From contig CASHSZ010000002.1 in the NCBI GenBank assembly GCA_949358305.1, forward strand, positions 124,001 to 188,000: a stretch of DNA of 64,000 nt, written 5' to 3'. Shown here piece after piece: positions 1 to 11,100 of the stretch (positions within the stretch are counted from its first letter, which is position 1; every line of letters starts with the position of its first letter). The notes under the pieces are model-generated. The model worked only from the letters and a program-made list of their open reading frames with translations. It was not told the origin of the DNA and did no database searches. A program made the position numbers and the translations under genes. Origin of the DNA: Strigamia acuminata (taxonomy: Eukaryota; Arthropoda; Chilopoda; Geophilomorpha; Linotaeniidae).

Positions 1-744
1 CTCGGCGCTATTTTAATATATTTTACTTATTTTCACAGTTTAAGTTAAGTTTGTGACTCTAAAATATCATGATTAATTCCATAGAATTAATATGACTATT
101 TATTCTCACATTGTTACATCTCGCGGTAATTATTGATTACAACAATTATCTGCGATGCGATGTGTGTGACGATACAGAAAAGTCGACCGCACCTCTCGGA
201 TATAACCCACCCAGCCTAACCATTTACACGCCTTTTAGAACCAAACCCCGGACCATTTAGAAGCCAAAGCCATTCATAGATGACATCTTTTACGTCACAG
301 CAATAAGACCGTTACAAATTCTTATTGCATGACTGAAGCCTTCAAATGATATTATTTCAGGGCTTTTGCCAAATAAATGTATAGTTTAACTTCTCGTCAT
401 TTTAGCCACTTGTAGGCATAGTATTTATATAAGGTTCAAACCGAAATAAATGTTATATGTTTTGAGAAAACATCAGGTTTGCATATTTTACACTTTCACA
501 CAGATAGTTCACACTTTAGTCTAGCAATTGCTATCTCCAGAAGGTAATCGTCACAAGAGATAATAACTTGATATTCAAACTTATTGACATAAAAAACCCC
601 TTTTAAACTCCCCAAATACAGCTCGAAATTGGCAGAAACTCCCTTGGAAAATTAGACAAAGAATTAATTTCAGTAAATATAATTCTTAAATTCTAACAGC
701 AATTGAATTAAAATTAATCTTGTTCTTTTTTTTTTCAGCTGCAG
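1..744. other. Unassigned AT-rich sequence
   Basis: I see no gene, RNA or recognisable repeat here. A run of T followed by CAG at about 726-738 resembles a splice acceptor, but no exon with coding character follows it. If the remnant to the right is a BEL element, its gag would be expected here on the minus strand. No gag-like reading frame is present. Confidence 0.5.
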
Positions 745-978
745 ATGAACTTGAAGATTGACATTGCGTTGTGTTTCTCAAATTGTTGACCAGGAAATCG
801 CTTGCTTGTCTCCTTGTGTTGACCGCTACAGTAGAAAGACTCCGAACTCGCTACACTTGACATAAAATCCACTGACGAATCAACTCCCTGACGCCTGCGA
901 AGGATGACACAGCACAAACACACTTCTGTCGCAATTGGCGACAATAATCCAGTGGAAATAAATCGAAAAACGTGTCGT

Positions 979-1105
979 CACACACTTTGCACAACGAAAA
1001 TCAGCACCACACACTGCTTACTGCGAACTAGATGCCACACACGTTGCACTGCAAAATCGGGAACACACACGCATCTCACTAAGAAATCGACGTCACACAC
1101 CTGGC
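979..1105. repeat. Degenerate ~29-bp tandem repeat
   Basis: CACACAC recurs at 979, 1008, 1036, 1064 and 1094, a spacing of 28-30 bp. The units share loosely a GCAC/AAAATC core. The copies are diverged, so this is an old short tandem array inside the candidate BEL leader. No function is apparent. Confidence 0.5.
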
Positions 1106-1171
1106 TAAAAATGCAATGGCGTGCACTGAAATCCACTGAAAGAACTGGACGAAAATCCTGCTTGGCAACAA

Positions 1172-1192
1172 AATCCTTGGGTCACGGTACCA
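1172..1192 (-). promoter_or_regulatory. Degenerate tRNA-His-like primer-binding site
   Basis: On the minus strand this reads TGGTACCGTGACCCAAGG, close to the perfect element A site TGGTGCCGTGACCAGGATTC, with one substitution and an insertion. It ends four bases before a TGTAGC LTR-like start at 1197. This matches the order seen in the intact BEL elements. Confidence 0.45.
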
Positions 1193-1196
1193 AAAA

Positions 1197-2191
1197 TGTA
1201 GCAATCCAACTTGCAGACTGATAGTGAACTGCTACAGGAGGGAAGATTCGCTTGTGAACCAACCGCAGCTTCTATAGAAGAGATCTTTCTTGAAATGCAG
1301 CTTGACTAAATCCAAAATGGCTGAGTTTCTGCCTCTCATCTCCTCCTTAGCTGCTTCAGGGAGTGAGGAGTAAATTCTCTACTCACTCATTTCAGGATTA
1401 GCAGAAATGAAGACTCTTGTTGCAAAATAAAACATCCTTTGTTTATTCTTGGAGAATTGACTTATTTCTCTTTTAGAATAACAAGTTTAACATGAGAAAT
1501 AACCAAACTTAACAACAAGAGAGAGGAATAACAAGTTCTACTCTTTTTTACAAAGATTCCTTAGCAACTACAAATTCACGAGGCACCTAGTGACTAAATT
1601 CATAAATAACATAAGTTAAAGCTTGCATTGTGCCTCATAATAGAGATAAAATCGATTTAAATTAACAGAAACCATTGGAAAGAATTATAACAAATAGAAA
1701 AGGAATAAACTTAACTAAATATGCAAATAACGCATCTAAAACAAGTCAAATACACTGTTAAAATGCATTAATTGCATTCTCTTACAAAATTAACAATTCC
1801 TTCTTTTCCAGTACACTTTTGAAGCAGCTCAGATGCTTCAAACCCGTCATTCCGCCTTCACAACTGAACTGGGAACAGGACAAGACTTAGAAATAGGTAA
1901 ACATAACATGAAAACATTGGAAAACAAGACTAAAAATTCCTAAACCTTGACCTTGTCATTCTAGGAGATAAAATACCTAACAAACATTGTCTTTACTGAA
2001 AATTGACACACAAAAGGACATGTAAAATTCCTATTACAACAGAAAAAGATTAGATATTTGCTAAATAAATAATACAATTATAAGATTGAAATTAGTAACT
2101 CTTCTTTACCTCTTCAAACAAATAAATTCAAACTGCTATCAAATTGACGAGCAGTTGTGGTCTCTCTTTCCTCCTTTCTGTTGCTCGAAAC
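1197..2191 (-). repeat. Candidate truncated BEL-type LTR
   Basis: The segment begins TGTAGC just right of the primer-binding-like site. It has a minus-strand AATAAA (TTTATT at 1442-1447) 245 bp in; the matching signals lie 285-294 bp into the other BEL LTRs. The text near 1796-1812 resembles the B LTR near its end. No GCTACA terminus is found before the satellite starts at 2192, so the LTR is shortened or diverged. No gene is seen. Confidence 0.4.
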
Positions 2192-3792
2192 ATCTCTGAA
2201 TGTTTAGAAATAGTGTTTAAACCTTAGTAGAAGCCTTCAATGCAAGTTTTAGCAACATTCAAGCAATGATTTGGGAGAATAAACTTTTGATCTCATCACA
2301 GGTGACTTTGCACAAACACCACAAGACCAATGTTTCTGAATGTTCAGAAATAGTGTTTAAACCTTAGTAGAAGCCTTCGATATAAGTTTTAGCAACATCC
2401 AAGCAATCATTTGGGAGAATAGACTTTTGATCTTATCACAGTTGACTTAGCACAAACACCACAAGCCCAATGTCTCTGAATGTTTAGAAATAGTGTTTAA
2501 ACCTTAGTAGAAGCCTTCAATGCAAGTTTTAGCAACATCCAAGCAATGATTTGGGAGAATAGACTTTTGATCTCATCACAGTTGACTTTGCACAAACACC
2601 ACAAGACCAATGTCTCTGAATGTTCAGAAATAGTGTTTAAACCTTAGTAGAAGCCTTCAATGCAAGTTTTAGCAACATCCAAGCAATGATTTGGGAGAAT
2701 AGACTTTTGATCTCATCACAGTTGACTTAGCACAAACAACACAAGACCAATGTCTCTGAATGTTCAGAAATAGTGTTTAAACCTTAGTAGAAGCCTTCAA
2801 TGCAAGTTTTAGCAACATCCAAGCAATAAATTTTTAAAAAAAATTTTTGAGCTCATTTCACATCGCAGTTGACTTAGCACAAACACCACAAGACCAATGT
2901 CTCTAAATGTTCAGAAATAGTGTTTAAACCTTAGTAGAAGCCTTCAATGCAAGTTTTAGCGACATTCAAGCAATGATTTGGGAGAATAGACTTTTGATCT
3001 CATCACAGTTGACTTTGCACAAACACCACAAGACCAATGTTTCTGAATGTTCAGAAATAGTGTTTAAACTTTAATAGAAGCCTTCAATGTAAGTTTTAGC
3101 AACATCCAAGCAATGATTTGGGAGAATAGACTTTTGATCTCATCACAGTTGACTTAGCACAAACACCACAAGACAAATGTCTCTGAATGTTTAGAAATAG
3201 TGTTTAAACCTTAGTAGAAGCCTTCAATGCAAGTTTTAGCAACATCCAAGCAATAAATTTTTAAAAAAAATTTTTGAGCTCATTTCACATCGCAGTTGAC
3301 TTAGCACAAACACCACAAGACCAATGTCTCTAAATGTTCAGAAATAGTGTTTAAACCTTAGTAGAAGCCTTCAATGCAAGTTTTAGCAACATTCAAGCAA
3401 TGATTTGGGAGAATAGACTTTTGATCTCATCACAGTTGACTTAGCACAAACACCACAAGACAAATGTCTCTGAATGTTTAGAAATAGTGTTTAAACCTTA
3501 GTAGAAGCCTTCAATGCAAGTTTTAGCAACATCCAAGCAATAAATTTTTTAAAAAAATTTTTGAGCTCATTTCACATCGCAGTTGACTTAGCACAAACAC
3601 CACAAGACCAATGTTTCTGAATGTTCAGAAATAGTGTTTAAACCTTAGTAGAAGCCTTCAATGCAAGTTTTAGCAACATCCAAGCAATGATTTGAGAGAA
3701 TAGACTTTTGATCTCATCACAGTTGACTTTGCACAAACACCACAAGACCAATGTTTCTGAATGTTCAGAAATAGTGTTTAAACCTTAGTAGA
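2192..3792. repeat. Satellite array, block 1
   Basis: Tandem monomers of 140 bp, with three 147-bp variants in which a stretch of about 44 bp is replaced by an AT-rich segment (near 2825, 3252 and 3540). Several early units carry private changes, as expected near an array edge. The block is cut at 3792 by BEL element A and resumes at 15901 in register after a 5-bp duplication. No open frame or gene is present. Confidence 0.97.
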
Positions 3793-4280
3793 TGTTGCAG
3801 GTCAACAAGATAGATAGAAAGGAATGGCGATGCGTATCCAAATTCAAGACACTTGAGCTCGCCTAAGGTCGTATGGCGTGGCTAGTACGAAAATCGCACT
3901 GGAGAGCAATAAATCCGCAACAAATGGCATTGTTGTACCGCTGGAACAATGTGGAGAACACCTGCACCAAGTATCCAATAGGTGGCGGAAACATAAGTTG
4001 GCCTGAGAAATTTTAAACTACTCACTACACATTGAATGTGTTTGAAAATAAACCTAAAACAAGAGCTAATAAAACACAACACATTTATTCAAAGGTTGGT
4101 TAATAACTGATGAAATTACAGCAATTAGATTGGTTCTTAGAGAACCGCACATGCGCAGTACCGAATATGGCACGCGCCAGGCCGATAGCGGCGAAATACA
4201 GCTACACGAAAGATTCCGTTACCATGGTAACGGAGGAAACAAGATCACGGCAAAGTTGGCATTTGCTTAAAAATGCACTA
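3793..4280 (-). repeat. Truncated outer LTR of element A
   Basis: The first 488 bp match the starts of the LTRs at 6488 and 14339 with isolated differences. At 4281-4283 the shared bases AAA join LTR sequence directly to the gag zinc-knuckle region. The deletion therefore has 3-bp microhomology. In element orientation this is the downstream (3') LTR of the truncated copy. Confidence 0.93.
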
Positions 4281-5494
4281 AAACAGTTAAAACACAGTCT
4301 GTTTTTCTTTACTATTTCGATTTTCGCGTTGATTTCGAAATCCTTTTTACAAGAGCCGTTTAAATGTTCATCATCACAAAAAATGCACTTGTTTGTCTTG
4401 AAAGGCGTATTCTTGCTTTCAGATTTCGGTTCACTCTTCGTTTTTGCACTAGTAGACTGCTTGGCGTCTTGAGTAGCTGCGCACGTGGTCATTGAACCTT
4501 TCACTTTCGGTTTCTCCACTTCAGATTTTTCATTCTTGTCTTTTTTCGATTTTTCAGAAACGCTTTCAGTTCGTTCGGCCATCGCAACTTCATTCACAAA
4601 GAAATTGAGCAACGTAACAATGTTTTTATTTTGAATTCCGTGAACCTGATAAAATCTTAATGCCATTGAAGTTGGAAACTTGCTAATTATGTCGGGCAAT
4701 AAGAAAGCTCCCGAAGTCTGAATAGGAATTTTTAGTTGCTCTAAAAGTCTAATAGTCGCAGAAATCTTGGTCAAGTTTGTTTTTATTGCTTTAGTTGGAT
4801 ATACACTCGAAACAGCTTTTAATTCTCGAATTGATTTTATTAACGCAGTTTGTTGGGCATCCTCATCACCAAAATGTCTTTCGAGTTCTTCCCTGGCCAG
4901 GTCATATGATTCCTCGATCAGGGGAAAAGTGGAGATGAGAATTGCCGCTTCTCCAGTGCACATGGTTTGTAAATACTGGAGTTTTTCAACGTTACTTAGG
5001 TCTGGATCCTTGTGTACGGAGGTCTCGAAGTTGCTTTTAAAGGTTCTGTACTTCAAAATATCTCCGTCGAATTTTACGGAATCCAGTTTGGGCAGCTTCG
5101 AATTTTTTCTAAACGTTGCTGTCGCGTTCAAGGTTGTGTTCTGATTTGAGCTTGTCGACGTATTTAATCTTCCTCCCAAAGTTGGAAGTGATCGCTTTGA
5201 AATTTCGTATCTCGTGCGAAGAAGATCCACTCTTGCTTGCATAGTCTCAAGCTTGTCAATGCATTCTAGATAATAGTTGTGATCCGAATATTCCTGTAGA
5301 TCATTCAAAGCACCAACAATTCTAGTTTCTTTTGGGTTCGCAGTTTGCACCAGCGCTTCCAGTTCACCTGGATCTGCTGTCTTCTCCGATATAGACAACA
5401 AATGATTCATTGCAGTGACTTGCGACTCCCAACGTTGTTGTAGCACTTCGATTTGATCCTCAGTTAGAAGATCTCTCATTGTAGGTTCCGCCAT
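4202..5494 (-). pseudogene. Truncated BEL gag (copy of element A gag)
   Basis: The 430-codon frame starts with the same ATG context as the intact gag-pol. It is essentially identical to residues 1-405 of that protein: Gag region, lysine-rich linker and first zinc knuckle. After CFNCF the frame runs into LTR sequence and adds about 25 unrelated residues before a stop. It has lost the second knuckle, protease, reverse transcriptase, RNase H and integrase. It could still be translated as a Gag-like protein, but nothing shows that it is. Confidence 0.9.
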
Positions 5495-6487
5495 TTTCTC
5501 TGTCCTCTCTCACAAAAAATTCGGCTGTGAAATTTGGAAAGAACAGATAAAAACGGGCATGACAATTCAACTTTGTTTTAATTTTTAAGAGAATAAACCT
5601 TTTTATTTTATCCCCCAAAAATATCTCAATATTCACGGTTTTTGTTTTAACTTTAAAGAGAATAAACTTTTTAATTTTATTCCCCAAAAAGCACTCAATT
5701 TTCACGGTCCTTGGTGACACGTGAGAATTTTAGAATATCAAATGTTTGGCCAATCGAGGATGACCAAAAATTTGAGCGGTATTGTGTACGTAAATAAAAC
5801 GTGACACAATTACCCTGCACACTTTGAAACAATTGACGGTTTGTTTTGCAACAAAACACGCCAAAAAACTATTTTGAAAATAATTGACGGTTCGTTTTAC
5901 AACAAAGCACGTCAATAACCCCTAACATTAAATTTTGACTCTCCTGACAGCTCATTCAACTTGAAACTAGTCAGTTCTACTCGAAATAAATCTAATCTCC
6001 CCCGCTTATGGCGGTTATAGTGGAGAACTAAGCATGCAATGAAAAAACACTTCAAAAGTTGTAAAATAGACACTTTATCGAAATTTTCCCGAAAACCAAC
6101 AAATGTAACTACCAAAATCCCATAAAGACACTTGATACTGTTCCCCTTAATAACCAAAATCTCCAAAATTTCAATTTTATAAGGCAAAACACTGTAAAAT
6201 GCAATTATTCCAGGGGCGAATCCGCTTTCCAACACGACGCGTTGTGTTATCCTGTATTGTGACCTTGAACTCCAACTGCAGGCACACTTTTGTTCGTTTT
6301 CGCCGCCAAAGCAGTCCCCGTCGTAACTTCTGTCACGTTGAACGTTGACTCTTGACATGGGTGACGAAACACGAACGTATTGTTCCTCCGTCGCACCAAA
6401 CACTTTTCAAACGTATTGATGATGCACTGGAAAAACTCACGAATTGCAGACGGAATCCTGGTCACGGCACCAAAAGCTTCGTATCTG
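5495..6487 (-). other. Leader of truncated element A copy
   Basis: This duplicates 13345-14338 almost exactly. It holds a primer-binding site at 6453-6472. The long leader frame seen in the right copy is broken here by one missing T in a T-run near 6410, which splits it into two overlapping frames (5912-6403 and 6247-6561). No other gene is seen. Confidence 0.85.
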
Positions 6488-6561
6488 TGTTGCAGGTCAA
6501 CAAGACAGATAGAAAGGAATGGCGATGCGTATCCAAATTCAAGACACTTGAGCTCGCCCAA
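5912..6561 (-). pseudogene. Frameshifted copy of the element A leader frame
   Basis: This is the duplicate of the 13762-14412 frame in the truncated copy. One T is missing in a T-run near 6410, so the frame splits into a 104-codon upstream part and a 163-codon downstream part. The rest of the sequence is nearly identical. Confidence 0.5.
6453..6472 (-). promoter_or_regulatory. tRNA-His primer-binding site, truncated copy
   Basis: On the minus strand it reads TGGTGCCGTGACCAGGATTC, the complement of the 3' end of histidine tRNA including CCA. It is identical to the site at 14304-14323 and lies 15 bp from the LTR that starts at 6488. Confidence 0.85.
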
Positions 6562-8044
6562 GGTCGTATGGCGTGGCTAGTACGAAAATCGCACTGGAGA
6601 GCAATAAATCCGCAACAAATGGCATTGTTGTACCGCTGGAACAATGTGGAGAACACCTGCACCAAGTATCCAATAGGTGGCGGAAACATAAGTTGGCCTG
6701 AGAAATTTTAAACTACTCACTACACATTGAATGTGTTTGAAAATAAACCTAAAACAAGAGCTAATAAAACACAACACATTTATTCAAAAGTTGGTTAATA
6801 ACTGATGAAATTACAGCAATTAGATTGGTTCTTAGAGAACCGCACATGCGCAGTACCGAATATGGCACGCGCCAGGCCGATAGCGGCGAAATACAGCTAC
6901 ACGAAAGATTCCGTTACCATGGTAACGGAGGAAACAAGATCACGGCAAAGTTGGCATTTGCTTAAAAATGCACTAAAAATACATTGAATTACATTGAAAT
7001 GACCACAAGAATGCGGTGAACAAAAAAGATAATCACAACAATGTCCAAAAACACGTTAAACAATGAGATATTAGCAAAAAACCGATCTCGGAAAGAAAGG
7101 ATTGACGATAGCCAATCACAGGCCAGGGAAATTACATAACGATCACATTTGAATTTCGATCGGTACAAAAGCACAAAATTATCAAAGAATACATACAGAA
7201 TAATAACGCAATGTAATAGTAAATGCAAATTATGTGATATAAAATACAAAAATAACGGTTACATTGTGTAATCGTCGCTTGGGACAAACATGGCGACCGG
7301 CGAACATAACAAAGGTGTTGGATCAAACATGGCGTCCGGCGAACAAAACATCGGCGGCAAAACCACACGTAAAATGAATGTAAAAACACTAAATGTATAT
7401 AATCAATAAAGTATCGATTAAATTATAAGAATAATTATCAATTCTCTTTACAAAACATCGGAATAAAACACACAGATTGAATAAATACGAATTTATCGGC
7501 CAAACGAACATTCCCGGCTGCGCTTTTATGGCAGACAGAAACGAACGTTCAAACCAATCAAACGAAACTTCCAAAGCAGTTTTGATGCATCTAGATAGAA
7601 AGAGCATGATAAAATTAGTAGAAACGAATGCTTAATAAAATTCCAAATGATTTGAAAAGTACCAAACAAAAGGTTAGAAGACGGAACCGTAACTTTACGG
7701 GAAACAGAAATATGACGTCACTAGCATCGCAAATGTATGCTAGGGAACGAAATTTGCACCAAAACAGTTCGGAATCAACACAAACTCTCAAAAAACAAGT
7801 GAATAAGTCAATAAATGCACGGAATAAGATATTTGAAATCAATACATAAATACAACTAAATATTGAAAAGTATGAATAAAAATCAAGTCAAAACACTTTA
7901 ATAAGCAATAAAAAATCTGAAAAGTGAAAAAATACCAATTAGGCAAAGGAAATTAAAACACTTAAAGATTATAATCAACTCAAAGTAAATGGTAAAAATA
8001 TTGACAATAAAATAGCACAACAATTTCTACGCTGTCTTGCAACA
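6488..8044 (-). repeat. Middle LTR of element A (1,557 bp)
   Basis: Bounded by TGTTGC and GCAACA. It serves as 3' LTR of the intact copy and 5' LTR of the truncated copy. Compared with 14339-15900 there are a few substitutions and one 5-bp gap (near 7848), so the element is young. Two copies of an ATGGCG-containing motif lie at 7284-7306 and 7323-7345. The many short open frames inside are not supported as genes. Confidence 0.95.
6779..6784 (-). terminator. Polyadenylation signal AATAAA in LTR
   Basis: TTTATT on the plus strand gives AATAAA on the element strand, with a GT-rich stretch following. It lies 291 bp from the LTR's 3' end (element sense); the same position is used at 14630-14635. 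This places the R/U5 boundary near the end of the long LTR. Confidence 0.55.
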
Positions 8045-8103
8045 GCGAATTGCCGGCGAGAGGACAGAGATGGAGAACCACGCAAAAAATCACAAAAGAA
8101 AAA
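8045..8103 (-). promoter_or_regulatory. Short 3' UTR with pyrimidine-rich tract before 3' LTR
   Basis: In element sense the integrase stop is followed by a T/C-rich tract and CGCCGGCAATTCGC, then the LTR. Elements B (20073-20122) and D (56942-56991) have the same order and the same CGCCGGCA core. A normal purine-rich plus-strand primer tract is not visible. Confidence 0.6.
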
Positions 8104-11100
8104 TCACTCAAGTTCTAGGGCTCTCACATGCTTGACTGACCTTTTCAACTCACGTCCATCGGGTAGCACAACTTTTATCACACGGATTTGACCATCCTCA
8201 CCGGGAAAAATTTCTTTTATCCTGGCAAGTGGCCAAAAATATGGGTTAGTACCCATTTTTTCTAGAAGCACTATTTGGTCTACTTTAGGGTTTTTGAAGA
8301 ACTTATCACCTTTGGATTCATAAAAATTCCTCAATTGCATGAGGTAACTCTTTTTCCAAATTTTCCAGAACTCCCAAATAAATTGGCGTCGTTTAATGTC
8401 CAGTTTTCTTAAATCTGATTTTTTAATTGCACTCAGTTGTTTGTTTATTACGTATTTTGGCATGCCTCCTGTTAGAAAGTTTTCAGGTGCCAAAATTCTA
8501 CCACCATCTACACTGTCTGGGACGTAACTTAAGGGTCGGGAATTTAGCACTGAACTTATTTCCAAGACCAATGTTTGGAGAGTTTCCAAGTCCACAGTGC
8601 TGCGCAACAAAGTTTTTCGAAGTTTATCTTTTACTGAGCGGACTAAGCGCTCCCACGCTCCGCCCATCCAGGGAGACAGCGGTGGGATGAAAGTCCAAAG
8701 CACTCTCTTTTCGGATAGGAAAGTTTTCACATCTGAATGACCGCTGAGTTTCCCCCATGATTGTAATTCGAGGCTTCCGTGCTCAAACGTCTTACTGTTG
8801 TCAGAGAAAATCTTCCCGGGGTATCCGTGGCGTGCCCCAAATCTTCTCATTGCAAGCAAAAACTTTGGCACAGAAAGGTCCTCTGATACTTCTAAATGTA
8901 TAGAACGGGTCACCATACACGTGAAAAGCAAGATGTAAACCTTTTTCTTTTCCTTCTTGTTGCTGCTGACATAAATGGGACCCAGGTGGTCCACTCCCGT
9001 ATTTTGGAATGGCGCCGCTGGTGTCACACGTTCAGCAGGAAGGTCACCCGTTGAAGGGTTGTTGCGTGCAAGTTTTCTTCGTCTGCAAATCTCACATTCT
9101 CGAATAACTGTTTGTATAGTTCTTCGTCCTCTTATAATCCAAAATTGTTCGCGAAGGTGATACAAGGTTTCGCTTATGTCACCGTGAAGCAACTCCAGAT
9201 GCACTTTCTTAATTAACAGTCTTGTTATCCAACTGTCATAATGCAAAATAATTGGATAAACTTCATCAAATGTCAACAGTGATTTTTTCAAGCGGCTACG
9301 AAGTCGAAGTAATCCGTCCTCGTCAACGAAGAGCTCGAAATTGCGTAGGGTGGAGTGTTTAGACAGTTCTCTTTTGTTTTTCACATCATCAATCTCCTCA
9401 GAAAAATGTAATTTCTGGGAAAACTGCAGGATCTTCAATTGGTTGTCCTTTAACTCGAGTGGCGAGAGAGGCTCACCGCGCAAAAGTTTGTTTTTCCATC
9501 GCAAAATATACGAAAAAACTCTCAAAAGTTTGTTGTAATTCCGGAAACGTTTGAAGAATTGTCCAATAAAACTTTCCTTAACTTGAATAGTCATCACTAC
9601 AATTTTTCGTTCCTCTTCTGGAAGAATCTCTTGTATAATTTCTGTTTTTTCTAGTTTTGAGACATCAACTCCAAACCACCAAAGTTTATGTTGCATCAAT
9701 GTTTTTGAGTTATGTGGTCGAGTCAATAAATTTGCTGGGTTAAATTCCGTTGGTACGTGAGACCATTGTTCGGGTTTGGTTGAAGAAATAATTTCTTGAA
9801 CACGGTTTGAGACGTATGGCTTCCATACGTTCTTGTCCGAATTTATCCAGGCTAGAGTTATGGTGGAGTCCCAGTAGTATCGCACTTCAGTGACCGGGTA
9901 ACCGGGAAGAAAGTTTTCTAACAGGTACTTGGTCATTCGCACTCCTACCACTGCTGCAGTTAATTCAAGTCGAGGAAGAGTCACTTTTTTCGTCGGCGCA
10001 ATACGACATTTACTCAACAATAAAGTTCTTTTGCCCTCCAGATTGACGACAAAAATTGAACAGCCAAATGCCTTTGTGCTTGCGTCACAGAAAACTTTTA
10101 AAGTGATGTCTTGACCGGAATAAGTCTGTAGCCAACGTTGAACTTTCAATTCTTTCAATTTTTGTATGTCTTGACTCCACTCTTCGACTTCTTTTTTCTC
10201 TGAGTCAAGAATCTTTTCATCCCAGTTTTTTGTCCTCATCCAGATTGCTTGAACTAGCAGTTTCATTTGAAGCACAACAGGAGCAATAAGTCCCATTGGA
10301 TCGAATATGGAAGCCATTAATGAAACAACTTCTCGCTTCGTATTCGGAATTTTTTCAATTGTCGGAATGTTAAACATCATGACATCTTCTGCCGTGTTCC
10401 ACAATATTCCAAGCATTTTTATAATTCCTAAGTCCGAAAACTCCTCTCCTCGCATATGAAAACCTTCTTTTTTCAAATTGTTGAAGACGTCCTTGCTTGA
10501 GGTCGCCCACTTCACGAGGGGAAGCTTTCCGTCGTCTAATATCATTTTCAGTTTCTCGCAATGTGATGTTGTGTCGGCTGTAAAATCACCTCCAGACGTC
10601 AAATCATCCATGAAAATTCCATCATCGAGTGCGTCGACTTCTTTTGCATGAGTTTTCTCGAATTGTTTCGCTTGTTTTCTAATTGTCGCACACAAGAGGA
10701 ATGGAGAAGAAATGACGCCAAATGGCACGACAATCATTCGCAGAACCATCAGATGATTCCACAAATTTTGCCATGAAAATGGTTCCTTGAAATAGTCACG
10801 AGCGACCCACAAAAAACGTAAAAAGTTTGTTTGAGTTGGGTTGATCATAACTTGGAGGAACGCTTGCTTAATGTCTGCTATTATTGGAATACAATAGAGA
10901 TGGAATCTCACAATAACGAGTATTAAGTCTGGATTAAGGGAAGGTCCCGGAAATAAACAGTCATTGAGGGAAAGTTTCCCCTTCTTGGATGAAGACGCGT
11001 TGAACACCACTCTAAATTTTGTCGTGTCTCGATCCTCCTTGATTACAGGGTGGTGAGGTATATTGTAGGTTCCTTTCTTCAGAAAACGCTCCTCTTTTGG

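Larger units (their letters stand above)
745..1196 (-). repeat. Candidate decayed BEL-type leader
   Basis: The motif GCGTTGTGT at 766-774, followed by TTGACC, recurs in the leaders of the three clear BEL elements (14089-14097, 27597-27605, 62876-62884). In each it lies 200-400 bp left of the primer-binding site and the 5' LTR. Here a tRNA-His-like site follows at 1172-1192 and an LTR-like start at 1197. This is therefore probably the leader of a fourth, non-coding BEL relative on the minus strand. A short 105-codon frame on the plus strand has no recognisable features and is not called. Confidence 0.45.

Noticed and set aside
904-1221. 105-codon plus-strand frame
   Set aside because: It overlies a degenerate short tandem repeat in a candidate BEL leader, has low-complexity His/Thr-rich content and no recognisable domain.
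7132-7849. Several 60-86-codon frames in the A, B and D LTRs
   Set aside because: They recur only because LTRs are duplicated, have no domain and lie in AT-rich non-coding text.
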